The translations under genes and the position numbers were made by a program. The notes beneath the pieces are model-generated. The model was not told the origin of the DNA and made no database searches. It saw only the letters and a program-made list of their open reading frames with translations. Below, piece by piece: positions 40,178 through 52,002 of a stretch of DNA of 64,000 bases. Numbering within the stretch: position 1 is the first letter of the stretch; each line of letters opens with the position of its first letter. The DNA is from Adineta vaga (taxonomy: Eukaryota; Rotifera), in the NCBI GenBank assembly GCA_021613535.1, contig CP075494.1:13888001-13952000 (forward strand), in the 5' to 3' direction.

Positions 40178-40769
40178 AGTAAGTCTAGATGATTCAGTGA
40201 TCATATCTTTATTTATTCTTTGATTATTAGTGTCCGAGTTTGAACAATCTGAAACATTGGAGTCAGGTCCAACACCAATGACACGTGATTTTATCGGTCT
40301 ATGTATCGGTATACTCTCTGTTGTGATTGTCATTCTGATTGTTGCTATATGCAAATGGTCTCGTTGTCTATGTTTAAAAAATTCTAATGATACAGATGAA
40401 CATAATGAAGTCTTTTCATCTATTCTACAACATAATGCATCAACACCACATCGACAATCACAACAACGCCATTTTAATCATAATCATCATCATCAATCAC
40501 AACAATACCAACAAGAACAACGTACATCATCTTGTGATCATCGTCCTAGTAATATCTATCAACATATAAGTAATACTAGAAATGATGCTATTTCACCAGT
40601 TCAATCAGTTAATAATAATGGATATCGTCTCAATGATTTAAAAGTACCTCGAGTAACAATAACAACTTTACCCGTACAACCAACTCAACAACTTGTTCCA
40701 CGTCTTTCGATTAGTCCACAAGTATCCGGCTCATCGATTACACGTAGTAGTTATTCACTTAAACAGTAA
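40178..40769 (+). CDS. Small single-pass membrane protein with a start codon split by an intron
   Basis: The long exon (40231-40769) opens with TGTCCGAG. The preceding exon ends in A at 40178 before a consensus GTAAGT donor, so splicing would create ATG across the junction and give MSEFEQSETLESGP. The next in-frame Met is at 40278. The protein is about 180 residues: a short extracellular N-terminal part, one transmembrane helix (FIGLCIGILSVVIVILIVAI), a Cys/Arg-rich juxtamembrane stretch (CKWSRCLCL), and a His/Gln/Ser-rich cytoplasmic tail. CKW..C..C may be palmitoylated. I do not recognise the family. It lies between NOB1 and MCM3AP on the same strand. Confidence 0.6.
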
Positions 40770-41396
40770 CTTTTAGAAACAACAGTTCTTTTTTTTTTGT
40801 ATCCTCGCTGTCCTTTTTCTCTGAAAGGAAAAAGACTTTTTATACAAAAAGATGTTTTATATTGATTATAATAGTAAAAGATATGATAGAAAAGTTTTAT
40901 TTATATGAAGTTTGATCTAATTTCGTTGCTTTTTTTTATCTAAAACATACCAGCAAACTAACATTAAGATTTTGTTCATTAACAAATGCTTATATCTATT
41001 GAATTCAATACTTCATTCTACAATTAGACTCGTTTAAAATATTAAGTCAAAGATACATGTAGCGTTTCTTTTAGATATCATGTCATGTCAGTTTTAAAGC
41101 AAAGATGATAGATGGCGCCTTTATATTTCGTCAGACAAATGAAATTTCCGAATTCTATCTTTATTACTGATATAAATTTTGTTTCTTAAGTGAAAAAGAT
41201 ATGTTAGTAGAGTATACTCTATTTGATTAATATGTATGACTAACAATATTTTAATATTTTTCGTACGTGTATCATTACTGGTTATTTCGTATAACAAATC
41301 GAACAGAATTGAATAGGTTCTTTCATTCACTCTTTGTTTGTTTGCTTCATGAACTATTTTATGAATTGATTTTGTTTCGCAGATAATCGAATCGAC
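40770..41396. other. Intergenic, upstream of MCM3AP
   Basis: About 630 bases, AT-rich, ending in a TTTCGCAG acceptor 14 nt before the MCM3AP start. No gene seen. Confidence 0.5.
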
Positions 41397-44300
41397 ATGT
41401 CAACAAATGAACAAATACCTGCACTGGTAACTCAACTTAGAGAACGTCGAGCAGTTACATTTCAAGATAGAATCAAAACATTAGATATTCGTGATGATAT
41501 CTGGCGAAAATGTAATATTTTTGTTTCAATTCTCATATATTTTTGAACGATCAATTCTTTAGACATTGAACTTAATAAAAATTCGACGATTGATGCAATT
41601 GCTACTCAACGAACTGGCCTATGTCCAGATATGTGTTGTGAACGAGAACGACTTACTCGAGAACTTCAACGACTTTACAATACATCATATGAATACGATT
41701 CAGATACGCGAGCAGTAGGTTTTCAATGACATTATTTATTCGAATTTCGAATCTTATTTTCTAGTTAAATCATTCATTAATGGTTACTCAATATTCTCGA
41801 GCATCAGCTGATCAAGTTTGTTGATATTTCTTCGTTTTCATTATTTGTATTTAATACTATCATAGGCTATGCCAACGGCATATGATCTTCGATCAGGTCC
41901 AGTTTTATTACATACAATGAATTATTTAATAACAAATATTATGGATAAATTTGATCAAGAACGTGATCAAAGTGATTGGTATAATTTTTTATGGGATCGT
42001 CTACGAGCTATTCGAAAAGTAAGATAAATGAAGAATGATTTAGTTTTTTTCTTTTATACGAAAACGATCTTTTCTCTTTGATAATTTTAGGAAATAACTC
42101 AACAACATTTACGTGATGAAATTGCCGTGGAAGTTCTTGAACAATGTGCACGTTTTCATATATTTTGTTCAGCATTTTTATCTGAATATTCACGTGATGC
42201 ATTTGATCCGAATTTAAATGATAAAGTATTAATCGATTGTCTCAATCAATTACGTGAATGTTATTTACTACATAAACAACAAAATAATCAGCAGGCATTA
42301 AAGAATATTGCAGAATTCTCTTCTTATATGTTATTAATCAATTTAAAAGATGATAATGAAACATTATTGTAAGATTTGGTTTGTTATTCATGTCTTACGA
42401 TAGTTCAAACTTTCTTTTTAGACGTATTCGTCGTTTGATACAAGATATAACTCATACATCAGAAATTAATGTTGCATTAGATATTCAACGATCATTATTA
42501 TTAAATAATACAACGAAATTCTTTTCTTTAATTAAACATAATGCAACTTTATTACAATCTTGTTTACTTCATCGATATTTTCATATAATACGTTTCAAAC
42601 GATTACATTCATTGATTGTATCGGCACGTTCTAATCATGAAGTTCCTTTATCCGATGTAACGGATATCTTAGGAATGGAAAATGATGATGAAACAAAAGA
42701 TTATCTCGAACAACTTGGATATTCTGTAACAAATACGACATCATTATGTTTTGTAACTCCAAGTGATAATCAAAGTCCACAAGAGCAACAACAACCGATT
42801 ATAAAATTATCACAAAAATTGATTAAATCAAAATATGAAGGAAATTTAAAAGATGTAAGTTTAAAAACACGATATGTAATGATACTAAAATGAATTATTT
42901 GTTACCAACAGATTATTACCGGCATTCCTGATACTCCAGTTGTTATTCCTGATACACATATAGAAGATAGTTTTGATTTACAAGGTTATTTTATTGGAAA
43001 AATACCGTTTGGTCTTGATTCATCAAGTAAATTGATTCTCGTATAGTAACAACTCATCTTTCTAATTTAAAATTGTAGCTGCAATGCCTGTGCGGAGACT
43101 ACTGCAGCCACAACCACCACCATCAACAACAACAACAATAGAATCTCAACAATTACAATCGAGATTAGCACCACAGATACCGATCAGACGGCCACCTTCG
43201 GAGAGTGCTATTCGATCATTAGCATCGACAACAACAGCAAATACTTTTGTAATTGAAAATGATTCTTTTTCTTGAGATATTTAACAACAAAAAATGGTTA
43301 TTTTTCTCTAGGGTGTAAGATCACGCATTACTCCTTCAACGAATATTTTCGTTACTGCTACGTCAACAACAACAACAGCATCAGTAGCACCATCACCCTT
43401 TCGTTTTGGAGGATTTGGTTCAAATTCAACACTTGTTTCACGTGGAAGGTATTATCAATGGTCTCCTGATTCTTTTATAATTAAACTTCCTATTTTTTTT
43501 ATAGTGCTCCTAATCTTTTTACTCAATCAAATCTACCAACACGATTATTTGATCCATCACCTCAAATATCATCTGCAAGTTCGTCGACATTTCCTTCTCC
43601 AAATCAACCAACAAAAGTTATTCAACATTTACCATCACCTTTTGAACCAGTTCTCGCTCCAACTCAACCTCCAAAATCACCATTACAAAGACAAGAACCA
43701 ACCAGACAATCACCAGTACTTGCTCCTCCTATTTCACGTCGGCTATCAACAAACTCTCTGGATGTATTTGCTGATGAACTCTATGAACAAATAATTAATC
43801 CATTCATTCAAGAAACGACATGCAATATTTTTGAGTAAGTCAAACAATAGATTTCTAACATTGCTACGAACTGTTTCGATCATTTTCAGTGAATTAATTT
43901 CTCAATGGAATAATTTAACCAGTCAAACAGTAACAATTTTTAATGAACTTCTTGTTGATGAAATATCTTCGATTGTAACGGAATATTACAATGATTTTGA
44001 ACTTCAACAACGAATGTATAATGATACGATCAATGAATTGAATGAACGAAGACGAAAGAAATATTTAACAAGAAAATATTTTTTCATTTGGTTTGAAAAT
44101 TCTCTTCAAGCAAGAGAAGAACGTTTAATTCTTCAAGATTTTCAATTGAAATATCATTTTTTAAATAATGAACAATTACTTGAGTTTTTAACTGGACTTC
44201 AATTGATTAGTGAACATGATTTAACGATTGAACAAGCAACAAATATCTTAAAATCTCGTCGATATTTAAAGAATGCTCATTTACAAACCATCGAACGTCT

Positions 44301-44676
44301 TTCGAATGAATTTCTTAATGAATTTCTCTACGAAGAATTTCAATCGATTGTATTAGAATCAAATCAAGAATTAGAATTACGAAAGAAATTATTATCAAAT
44401 GCTTTTGAAAAACAGGCGAAATTAAAACATGAACATTATCTCGAAATGAAATATTTCTCACTATGGTTTCGTTGTGCTCGTCAACGTCGAAAACATCGTC
44501 AACAACAATATACACTAACGAAAAGCAATAAACGTTTAAATCAATTTCTTCAATTGCGTAGTAACAAAAAATTAAAAGAAAATAATCAACAATATCAAAC
44601 ATTAAAAAGTTCATTTGATCAATTATCAACTGATCTTAATCAAATTCAATTATTTATAGATAAACTAAATTCTTAA
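41397..44676 (+). CDS. MCM3AP: SAC3-domain protein, MCM3AP/GANP-like (TREX-2 scaffold)
   Basis: TREX-2 couples transcription to mRNA export at nuclear pores; the SAC3/GANP subunit is its scaffold. About eleven exons span 41397-44676, about 1000 residues. Signature pieces are GLCPDMCCERERLTREL, DLRSGPVLLHTMNYLI, DWYNFLWDRLRAIRKEI, CARFHIFCSAFLSEYS and the helical SAC3 body ending with VPLSDVTDILGM. A Pro/Thr/Gln-rich linker follows (43084-43750). The C-terminal half is helical with two spaced YFxxWF motifs (RKYFFIWFENSLQ and MKYFSLWFRCARQ), resembling Sfi1-type centrin-binding helices as expected of the CID region. The vertebrate FG-repeat N-terminal part and the acetyltransferase-like domain are missing. 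Some exon joins between 43270 and 43850 are uncertain. Confidence 0.8.
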
Positions 44677-44801
44677 CTATATCTATGTGTTTGCTTTATG
44701 TAATGTAAAAGTGATGACTTTTTTTTTGTATAGAAAAAAAGAAAGGATCAGAATTTTTTTTTTCGTCTAAGAAGATAAATATGAAATAACAATGTGCCAT
44801 T

Positions 44802-45816
44802 ATGCGATTGTTTAGAGAAATGATGTTTTGGGCAATTTTATTTCAAATTTGTCTTTATTTTGCAATTATTGCATTGGTTGCCTATTGGATATTTCCTTTA
44901 CGTGTGAATATCGAGAAATATTTTCAAAATAAAGTTGTATGGATTACAGGTAAGTCTAAATGTAGTTTTAATTTCTTCTCAGTAAGATTTTCTTTTAGGA
45001 GCATCGTCAGGCATAGGTCGTGAACTTGCTAAACAATTGGCTCAACATTCACCATCAACACGTTTAATTCTATCAGCAAGACGTGAACAAGAATTGCATA
45101 ATCTTGCTAAAGAATTAGATCTTGATTTTGATCATTGTCTAGTTTTACCAATGGATCTTGAATTACAATATGATTGCTTTAAATCAAAAGTTGATCTTGT
45201 TCTCGAACGATTTGGTCAAATTGATGTAATAATTAATAATGCGGGAATATCACAACGAAGTTCTATTCAAGATACAGTCTATAATGTCGATTCAAGATTA
45301 ATGAATATTAATTATTTAGGTACAATTACATTGAGTAAAACAATTCTACAGGTAATAGATAATTGAACTTTCTTTGTATTAATCAAGTTTGTTTTTAAGC
45401 ATTTTATTGAACGTCAAACAGGACATTTTGTTGTTGTTACATCAGCTGCTGGTTATGTTGGTTCTGCATTACGTTCATCTTATGCTGCTTCTAAACATGC
45501 TTTACATGGCTTTTTCGATTCACTTCGATTAGAACATGCTCATGATCATATTGATGTTACCATCGTTTGTCCAGGTTTTGTTCGAACAGCTATCTCCCAT
45601 AATGCTTTTAATGGTTCTGGATTAATCTATGGAAAAATGGATCCAAAAACTGAAAAAGGAACTGATCCATCAACATGTGCATATGATATACTTCGTGGTA
45701 TTGCCAATCGTGAACATGAAGTTTATGTCGGACATTTAGCAACTCCTCTTATTTATCTTCGTCGCTTTTTTCCTCGAATACTTCATTATATTCTTCTACG
45801 TGTGAAATCTACTTGA
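44802..45816 (+). CDS. Short-chain dehydrogenase/reductase, DHRS7B-like
   Basis: Membrane-anchored SDR. Three exons start at 44802 and end at 45816, about 300 residues. An N-terminal membrane helix (MFWAILFQICLYFAIIALVAY) precedes the Rossmann fold with TGASSGIGRELA (the TGxxxGxG motif, split by an intron), NNAGIS, the catalytic serine (VVTSAAG) and YAASK (catalytic Tyr and Lys). All core residues are present. In vertebrates DHRS7B acts in the ER or peroxisome in lipid metabolism; the exact substrate here cannot be stated. It ends only 63 nt before the PRC1 start codon, suggesting shared transcription. Confidence 0.88.
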
Positions 45817-45879
45817 AATGAGAAAGAAAAGGAATAATAGATTAAATGTTGAATTAGATACTTTTTTGTAGATTAAATC

Positions 45880-48183
45880 ATGACAGAAACTCTACCGATC
45901 GATTCATTAATGGTTGATCGATGGACAAATCAATGGATGAAACAACTTGGTTTTAATAATGAACAATTAGTGAAACGTAGCCATAAAGTTGAACAATTTT
46001 CACGCGTCAGTATGATTTGAACCTATTGAAAAATTGATAAAATATTTTATGATTTTCTTAGATGGTATTAGAACGAATACAAACGAAAAAACTAACAGAT
46101 ATTGCACAACGTGAACAATTATTACTTGAAACTTTACGTGAATATGAACATAGATTAGGTCGAACAGGATTTGACAATGATATTAGTGTAAGTCAAATTT
46201 TGTTTTGAAGTTTCAATTGATTTGTTTTTTCTTTTCAAAGGAAGACTTTGAAACAATGAAATTAAAACAAAAAGAAATCTTAATTGAAAAGAAACATCAA
46301 GAATTAGATCTAAAAGAAGAAAAATTTATTAAAGAACTGGATCATTTATCTCAAATAGAACGTTCTCTATGTGAAATTCTCACAGCTGTACATATAGAAA
46401 TTATTCCAGGTGAATAAAAATGATCTTTCTTTTAGAAAAAATCGAATTCTTTTTTCTAGATGAAACACTAGTCAAACGTATTGAACGTTTACGAGATTAT
46501 TTAAATACATTGGAGAATCTTAAAGTTTGTTTATATGAATAAAAACTATTTCGAAATCATTTTATCTTTTTTTTAACTAGAATGAACGAATGACAACATT
46601 GAAATCATATCGAACTCGATTGAATAATTTATGTGCACAACTTGATCATAAGCCAAATGATGAATCACCTGCATGCCAATTACTTAACGAACAATATGAA
46701 TCTTGTTTAACAACAGATTCTCTCGGCCAGATTGAAACTCTACTGAATGAAGTATGAAGAAGAAGATATTATTTGACTAACCGTTTAATTGTTCTTCTGT
46801 TTTTTTTTCAATTGAAGCTTCATATAAAATGTGAAGAACAAGGAAAATATATTGAAACACTTATTGGAACATTAGAAAAATTGTATACGAAACTTGCCAA
46901 AGATGATGCATCACCACCAAAACGTTCGGCAGCATATATTTTACGACATAATACTGCAGAAACAGTGAAACAAGTATGATGAAAGAAACAATTACTTTAT
47001 CAAACAAAATCGCTACTATTTATTCATTACTTTGATAATTCTAGTTAGAAAAAGAAGTTGCCGATTTACAAGCAAAACGTATGGCAACTAGTCAAGCGTA
47101 TTGTGAAAGTATGCGAAAAAAGATCGAAGATCTCTATAATCGATGTCAACTCAGTGTTTCTGAACAACATGCAATTGATTATGGTAAATTCAATATCACT
47201 TCGTTCTCTTTATTGCAATCTTGACTTTTTAGAAAATATTACACCGGAAACACTTGATGAATGTGATCGGGAATACGATCGATTGGATGATATGTGTCGT
47301 GCTCGACAACCTGTTATTGATGCATATGAACAATGGAAATTGCTTGTTCAACAACATGCTGAATTTCAAGTAAATATATTTCATGGAAGTCGCACTTTTA
47401 TAACGGTTTATTCTGATATATAGAAAAAATCGACTTCAGCAGCACGTTTTCATGAACGTGGCTATTCTGCAGTTAAAGAACAAGCTGAACGTAAACGATT
47501 TGCTATTGCTTTACCAAAAGCGGAACGAGTTTGCTTGAATACTCTTGAACAATGGGAAAAAGATCATCTGAATGAACAATTTTTAATTAATGATAATCCA
47601 TTACGTCAAATGCTTGATCAACAACATAATGGAACATCAAATACGACGACGACGACAACAACAACAACAACAATGACGAAGACAGTAATATTTCTAAACA
47701 AAAATTGGACCATTTTTAAACAGAATCTTTTCAGGTATCGACATCTTCAATCAGTTCAATGGCTCCCCCTCAACGTACAGTATCGAAAACGAATGCTCGA
47801 AAAAAATCACTTCGTAATCTTGTTAAGCAACCAATCGAAGTAGAAATCACAAAAAGTCATTATGAAGAAGCTGATGAAGATACACTAGATTTTACTCAAT
47901 TAGAAAATATTAAACATATCAATGGATTACCACGAGTAAGATCGATCTAGAAAATCTTTTCGAAATAAATTCTGTCGTAATTTTTAAATTAGATTGTTAC
48001 ATCAACACCAAAAACAGGAAAGAATACTCACCATCATAATGATCATACTATTGTAGATATGGGTCGTAATAAAACGAATGATCCTATACAAAAACGTCGT
48101 CCGTCGAAACGAGTAGTATGTTATTGACAATGCTCCATTTAGAAAATGACATTTTACTTCTTTAGATACCAAGTCGTCGATAA
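45880..48183 (+). CDS. PRC1: PRC1 / Ase1 / MAP65 microtubule-bundling protein
   Basis: Cross-links antiparallel microtubules at the central spindle in cytokinesis. About ten short exons run from 45880 to 48183, about 650 residues. It is mostly coiled coil (for example LKQKEILIEKKHQELDLKEE), followed by the conserved MAP65/Ase1 spectrin-like region: QPVIDAYEQWKLLVQQHAEF, AARFHERGYSAVKEQAERKR, LPKAERVCLNTLEQWEKDH and FLINDNPLRQMLDQQ. A Thr-rich run and a basic C-terminal tail (KKSLRNLVKQP, RPSKRVIPSRR) follow, as in PRC1, where the tail holds CDK and nuclear-localisation sites. A TTTTTTGTAG acceptor lies 8 nt before the ATG. Exon edges near 47690-47740 are tentative. Confidence 0.9.
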
Positions 48184-48571
48184 GTGTATACATTGAAAAT
48201 TAGTCTACTGGTTTTGATTTCATTTATGAATATACATATTTCTTTTTGGTACAATTTTGTCAGATTTGTTGATATTATTATATAAATAAATAAAACGTTA
48301 AATATTTGTTCATATTCCTATCTACATCAATGAATGTTTATTTCAAATCAAATCAAATTTTTTTGTTTTTGTTCGATGCATTTTCATTTTGTAATGTCGA
48401 GCATTACATGTTCATACGAGAAGTTAAACACAATATACAAGAAAGAACCTAGAAAGAGTTTAGAAAGATAATGAAACGGAGCACAGTACTTAGTTCACAA
48501 GAAAATCTACACTGATCTGTACAGAACCGGAAAGTGAATGTAGAAAGTTCTTTATTATTAAACCATTTGAA
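48184..48571. other. Convergent 3' region between PRC1 and MAF1
   Basis: About 390 bases shared by the 3' ends of two converging genes. AATAAA-like signals occur near 48285-48292. No gene seen. Confidence 0.5.
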
Positions 48572-49530
48572 TTAGTCCATAACTCTAAAAAGAAGAAGAT
48601 AAATAACAAATTGATTTTTCTATGAAAGATCTTACTCATCGAATGTAATATAATTATTCACATTTAATGATTCATCTGCTTCATTATCTTCATCGTTTGA
48701 TGTTGTTTTACAATCAGCTCGACAAGTAACAAACAGAATACGACGAAGTCTTCGATTATGGAAAAAGAAATTAAATGACCAAATAATACCACTTTCAGAA
48801 AATGGATCAGATGTTCCATCAGGACGATAACTATAATTCGAAAAATCATATTTATCTTTTCTTTCTTTATACTGATATTACCTGAATATTTCACTTTCTT
48901 TCAAATTGATTTCTTCATCGATTACTGACCACAATTGTGGTGATAATAATCGATAATTATCACCCATAGTCGATAGTAATCGGGAATCAACTGCATTTTT
49001 TACAACCTAAAAAAGAGAATTATTACGCAAGAACTAAGCAGGAAAAAACCATATACCTGTAAATTCATTTCGCGACTAAAATCCTGACTAGTACATGAAC
49101 TAAATTCATAATCTGGTTCAAACGATGCATTCAATGTTGATATAAGAAAAATCAATGTTTTGCGTGGAATTGTTTTATAAAGTGGTGATTCATCATCACT
49201 TGATATTGATCGAGCAATGGGATTTTGATGTGATACTGGTGGTGGAGAATTTAATATCGTATGATTATAAACTGGTGATTGAGTTTGAGATGGGCCAAGA
49301 ACTTCTAAATCGCGTGGTGATGTTCCTGGTTCATTTCGTAATTGTTTATACAATTTCTTTGGATCGCCTGCCATTTTACATGAATAACTTTCCACTCTAA
49401 TTGAATCGAAAATAGATAGATTTGAAAATAGAATTCTATGTACTTACCGAGTAGTTATATCACATACTGGTGTTTCGATCGATAATGTCGAACTAATAGC
49501 ATCGAGATTAGCATTTTCCAACAATTTCAT
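48572..49530 (-). CDS. MAF1: MAF1, repressor of RNA polymerase III
   Basis: MAF1 represses Pol III transcription under starvation and stress, downstream of TOR. Exons are about 49530-49449, 49396-49058, 49008-48892 and 48832-48636, with a possible last exon 48584-48572. The protein has about 235 residues. Family signatures are [90 protein letters not shown] and [17 protein letters not shown]. The tail is acidic. The stop could be TAA at 48632-48634, but that TAA sits inside a perfect donor (GA/GTAAGA). Splicing to 48584 would instead end the protein in EVMD. A TTACAG acceptor lies upstream of the start. Confidence 0.92.
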
Positions 49531-50100
49531 GTTTTCGTTTTGAAGTGTTTGAATGAAAAGAAGATCTGTAATGAATGAAAGTATACAAGAATGACAAGGA
49601 TGATTTATAGTTTATTGTTTATTTGTTTTTCTAGAATGCGTGTTGTTGTTTTATTTGACAGTTGACATGATCTACAGTGCCATCTACAGGATAACATCAT
49701 ATTATTATTTGAATAATTTTCTGCTAGCTAGCTAGATAAACATAGATAGTAGCAAAAGACGAGTAGCTGTCTAATTCGACTTCGAATATAAATGATGATT
49801 TTCAAAAAGCGCTCCTAGTCATTATTTTTGATGGATAAATTTTTAGACTTTGTTACTCATAAGTATAATTTGTAAGCAGAACCATATATGTGCATAATTT
49901 TGAATTCTAATGAATGGTAATCAAAATAAAACTATTCCTATTCTTACAGGAAAACATTTTGTGTCAAGTATAATCGCATATAGATAAAAGAAAATCTATT
50001 CCTATTCCATGGAAAAACTGTAGCCCAAATTTCGTGATTTATTTTCGAAGTGAAATCAAATAGCTGAATGTGCATTTATATTCGAATTCGGATTAGGCAG
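49531..50100. other. Intergenic, MAF1 upstream region
   Basis: About 570 AT-rich bases, including the MAF1 promoter side. No exon or repeat seen before the cyclophilin remnant. Confidence 0.5.
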
Positions 50101-50325
50101 CTCATACCATATACACTTTCAATGGCAAATGCAGGACCAAATACAAATGAAAGTCAATTTTCCATTATACTTGTTCCATGTCCATGATTAGATAGCAAAC
50201 ATACAATTTGTGGAAGAATTTCCAAAGAAATGGATGTTGTTGAGAAAATTTTTCATACAAAAACAAATAAACAAAATAAATCTTTTTCAGATGAAATTAA
50301 ACTTATGTCTATTTCTATTAAATAA
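50101..50325 (+). pseudogene. Cyclophilin (PPWD1-like) pseudogene fragment
   Basis: One frame from 50101 to 50325 matches the C-terminal half of a cyclophilin peptidyl-prolyl isomerase: [18 protein letters not shown], then [27 protein letters not shown], and a tail ending MSISIK before a natural stop. The codon expected for Trp (cyclophilins read PWLDNKHTVFGR) is TGA at 50185-50187, a premature stop. The upstream part of the domain is missing and substitutions have piled up (SQFSI for SQFFI). The tail resembles PPWD1 more than other cyclophilins. The expected family intron pattern is absent, so a processed copy or an old fragment are both possible. Confidence 0.75.
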
Positions 50326-50790
50326 ATAGACATTGTCAACAATTGAATTGATATAATGAATTTGTATAATAATCAAGTATTACTAATATAATCTTGAGCC
50401 ACATGATGATCATACATTGTCCGTATTTGATTTACAGATTTTTTTCTAATATTTAACTGATGAAATCTACCGGACATGATGGTCTCAATATCTCCTAATA
50501 CAATAGCGATAGACAATCACTCATGAATGTTTCATAAACCTTTTTGTCTTAAGACCAATTCATGAAATCATCATAACATATGAATAAATGAAAAGGGAAT
50601 ACAAAATGAACATTCTATCATGTAGTATAAGTACATATCAATATAACATTTGAAACGCAGCGTCATCTCTTCATTTGTTGTCCTTCGAGAAGGCTATATA
50701 TATATATATTTTTTAATTTTACTGTGATGCCGATTTCTGGTATGTAGAGTCGAGTAAATGTATTTTATCTCAATCTATTTTCTTTCCAAA
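50326..50790. other. Intergenic region
   Basis: About 465 bases, AT-rich, with a TA run at about 50695-50709. Contains the upstream side of the following gene. Confidence 0.5.
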
Positions 50791-51929
50791 ATGTTAACCA
50801 CATTATCTGATCAAACTAATTATGAACGAACAAATAATAAAAAATGTATTCCAAACGATGTAATCGTGTTCAAAGACGAAAATTGTATGTTCATTAGTGA
50901 AGTTTTTGTTATGATTTTGATTCATCTGTCTTGCTTTAGATGTATTCAAAATTGGAAAAATTAATAAAACAATTAACGATGATCGTCATGAAGTAATGAT
51001 TTTTCATTATAAGTTAGAGAATAAAATGGAAATAATTATGGACGAAAATGTTTTATTACGTTTTGGCAATATAGGAAGTAAAAAGATATTCGATTTGGAT
51101 AAAAAACAACAAGAACAACTATTGAATAAACTAAATCAAATAAGTATATTATCACATATTACCGTTGACGAAAAGGATTGTCATGTCTATTTAGATTATG
51201 AAACTGGTCCATCGCTTCCGGTTTTTTCTAATTTGAACGACAAAGATGATGTAAGTTTGTTTTTCCTCAATTTTTTGCTCTTCATATACCTTCAATGAAT
51301 ATGATCTAAAACAGACTAGTCGAATTGAAACGGAATGAACAAAATATGATTGGCCTTTATACATAATAACGTCAGTCCCATTTGCTAATTCCGTTTTATT
51401 TCGTCTGATTTGTTTTACCCATTTAGAACATATAAAAATTGCGAAACAAATGAATTCATTCATATATTTAGACAATATGAAACTTAGCGTCTAAGATTGA
51501 TCGTATTTTAACGAAGTTGTTAGCAATGGATACATGTTCACAAGTACTTTATGGAATCATGAGTGAAAACACAATCGATTTTAATGAAATGTTTAATAAA
51601 ATTATGAATGATATTGATCAAATCAATTGTGAAGAAAAGTTTATATGTATGTCTAAATTCATCGTTGAATATTCTATGAATAAAAAAAGTTTATCTCATG
51701 TTGAACAAATGGTGTTAAATTTGAATAATAATTTCAATTCGTCAAAGAAAAAATTTTTCATGATGGTGATGCGAGATATTGGTAAGAGATTAGGTTTTTG
51801 TTCTTTATACCAAAAAATCTTGTTCATTTAGGAGAAGCCATTTCAAATAATAATGATATAGCCACAGATCTGAAATTTGTACAACAATATGCAAAATTAA
51901 GCGGACACGTATTCTCAACTATGATTTAA
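50791..51929 (+). CDS. Unrecognised four-exon gene
   Basis: Four exons join in phase: 50791-50887 (MLTTLSDQTNYERTNNKK...), about 50940-51250, 51495-51782 and about 51832-51929, giving about 265 residues. The second exon encodes a mixed beta-rich piece (DDRHEVMIFHYKLENKMEII and DCHVYLDYETGPSLPVFSN). The third is helical (DRILTKLLAMDTCSQVLYG, then EMFNKIMNDIDQINCEEKF). I do not recognise a family. The first part faintly suggests a small barrel such as chromo- or Tudor-like folds, but no key residues support that. Intron 3 (51251-51494) is 244 nt, longer than its neighbours. Every join keeps frame and no internal stop occurs, which argues for a real gene. A foldback element lies 73 nt after the stop. 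Confidence 0.5.
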
Positions 51930-52002
51930 ATTGTATCTATAGGTTTACTGTACACTTTTTGTAAAAAAAATGACACATTTCTTCATTTTCGTATCGGATA
52001 TT

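Noticed and set aside
49155-49400. Plus-strand frame opposite MAF1.
   Set aside because: Antisense shadow of a conserved MAF1 exon.
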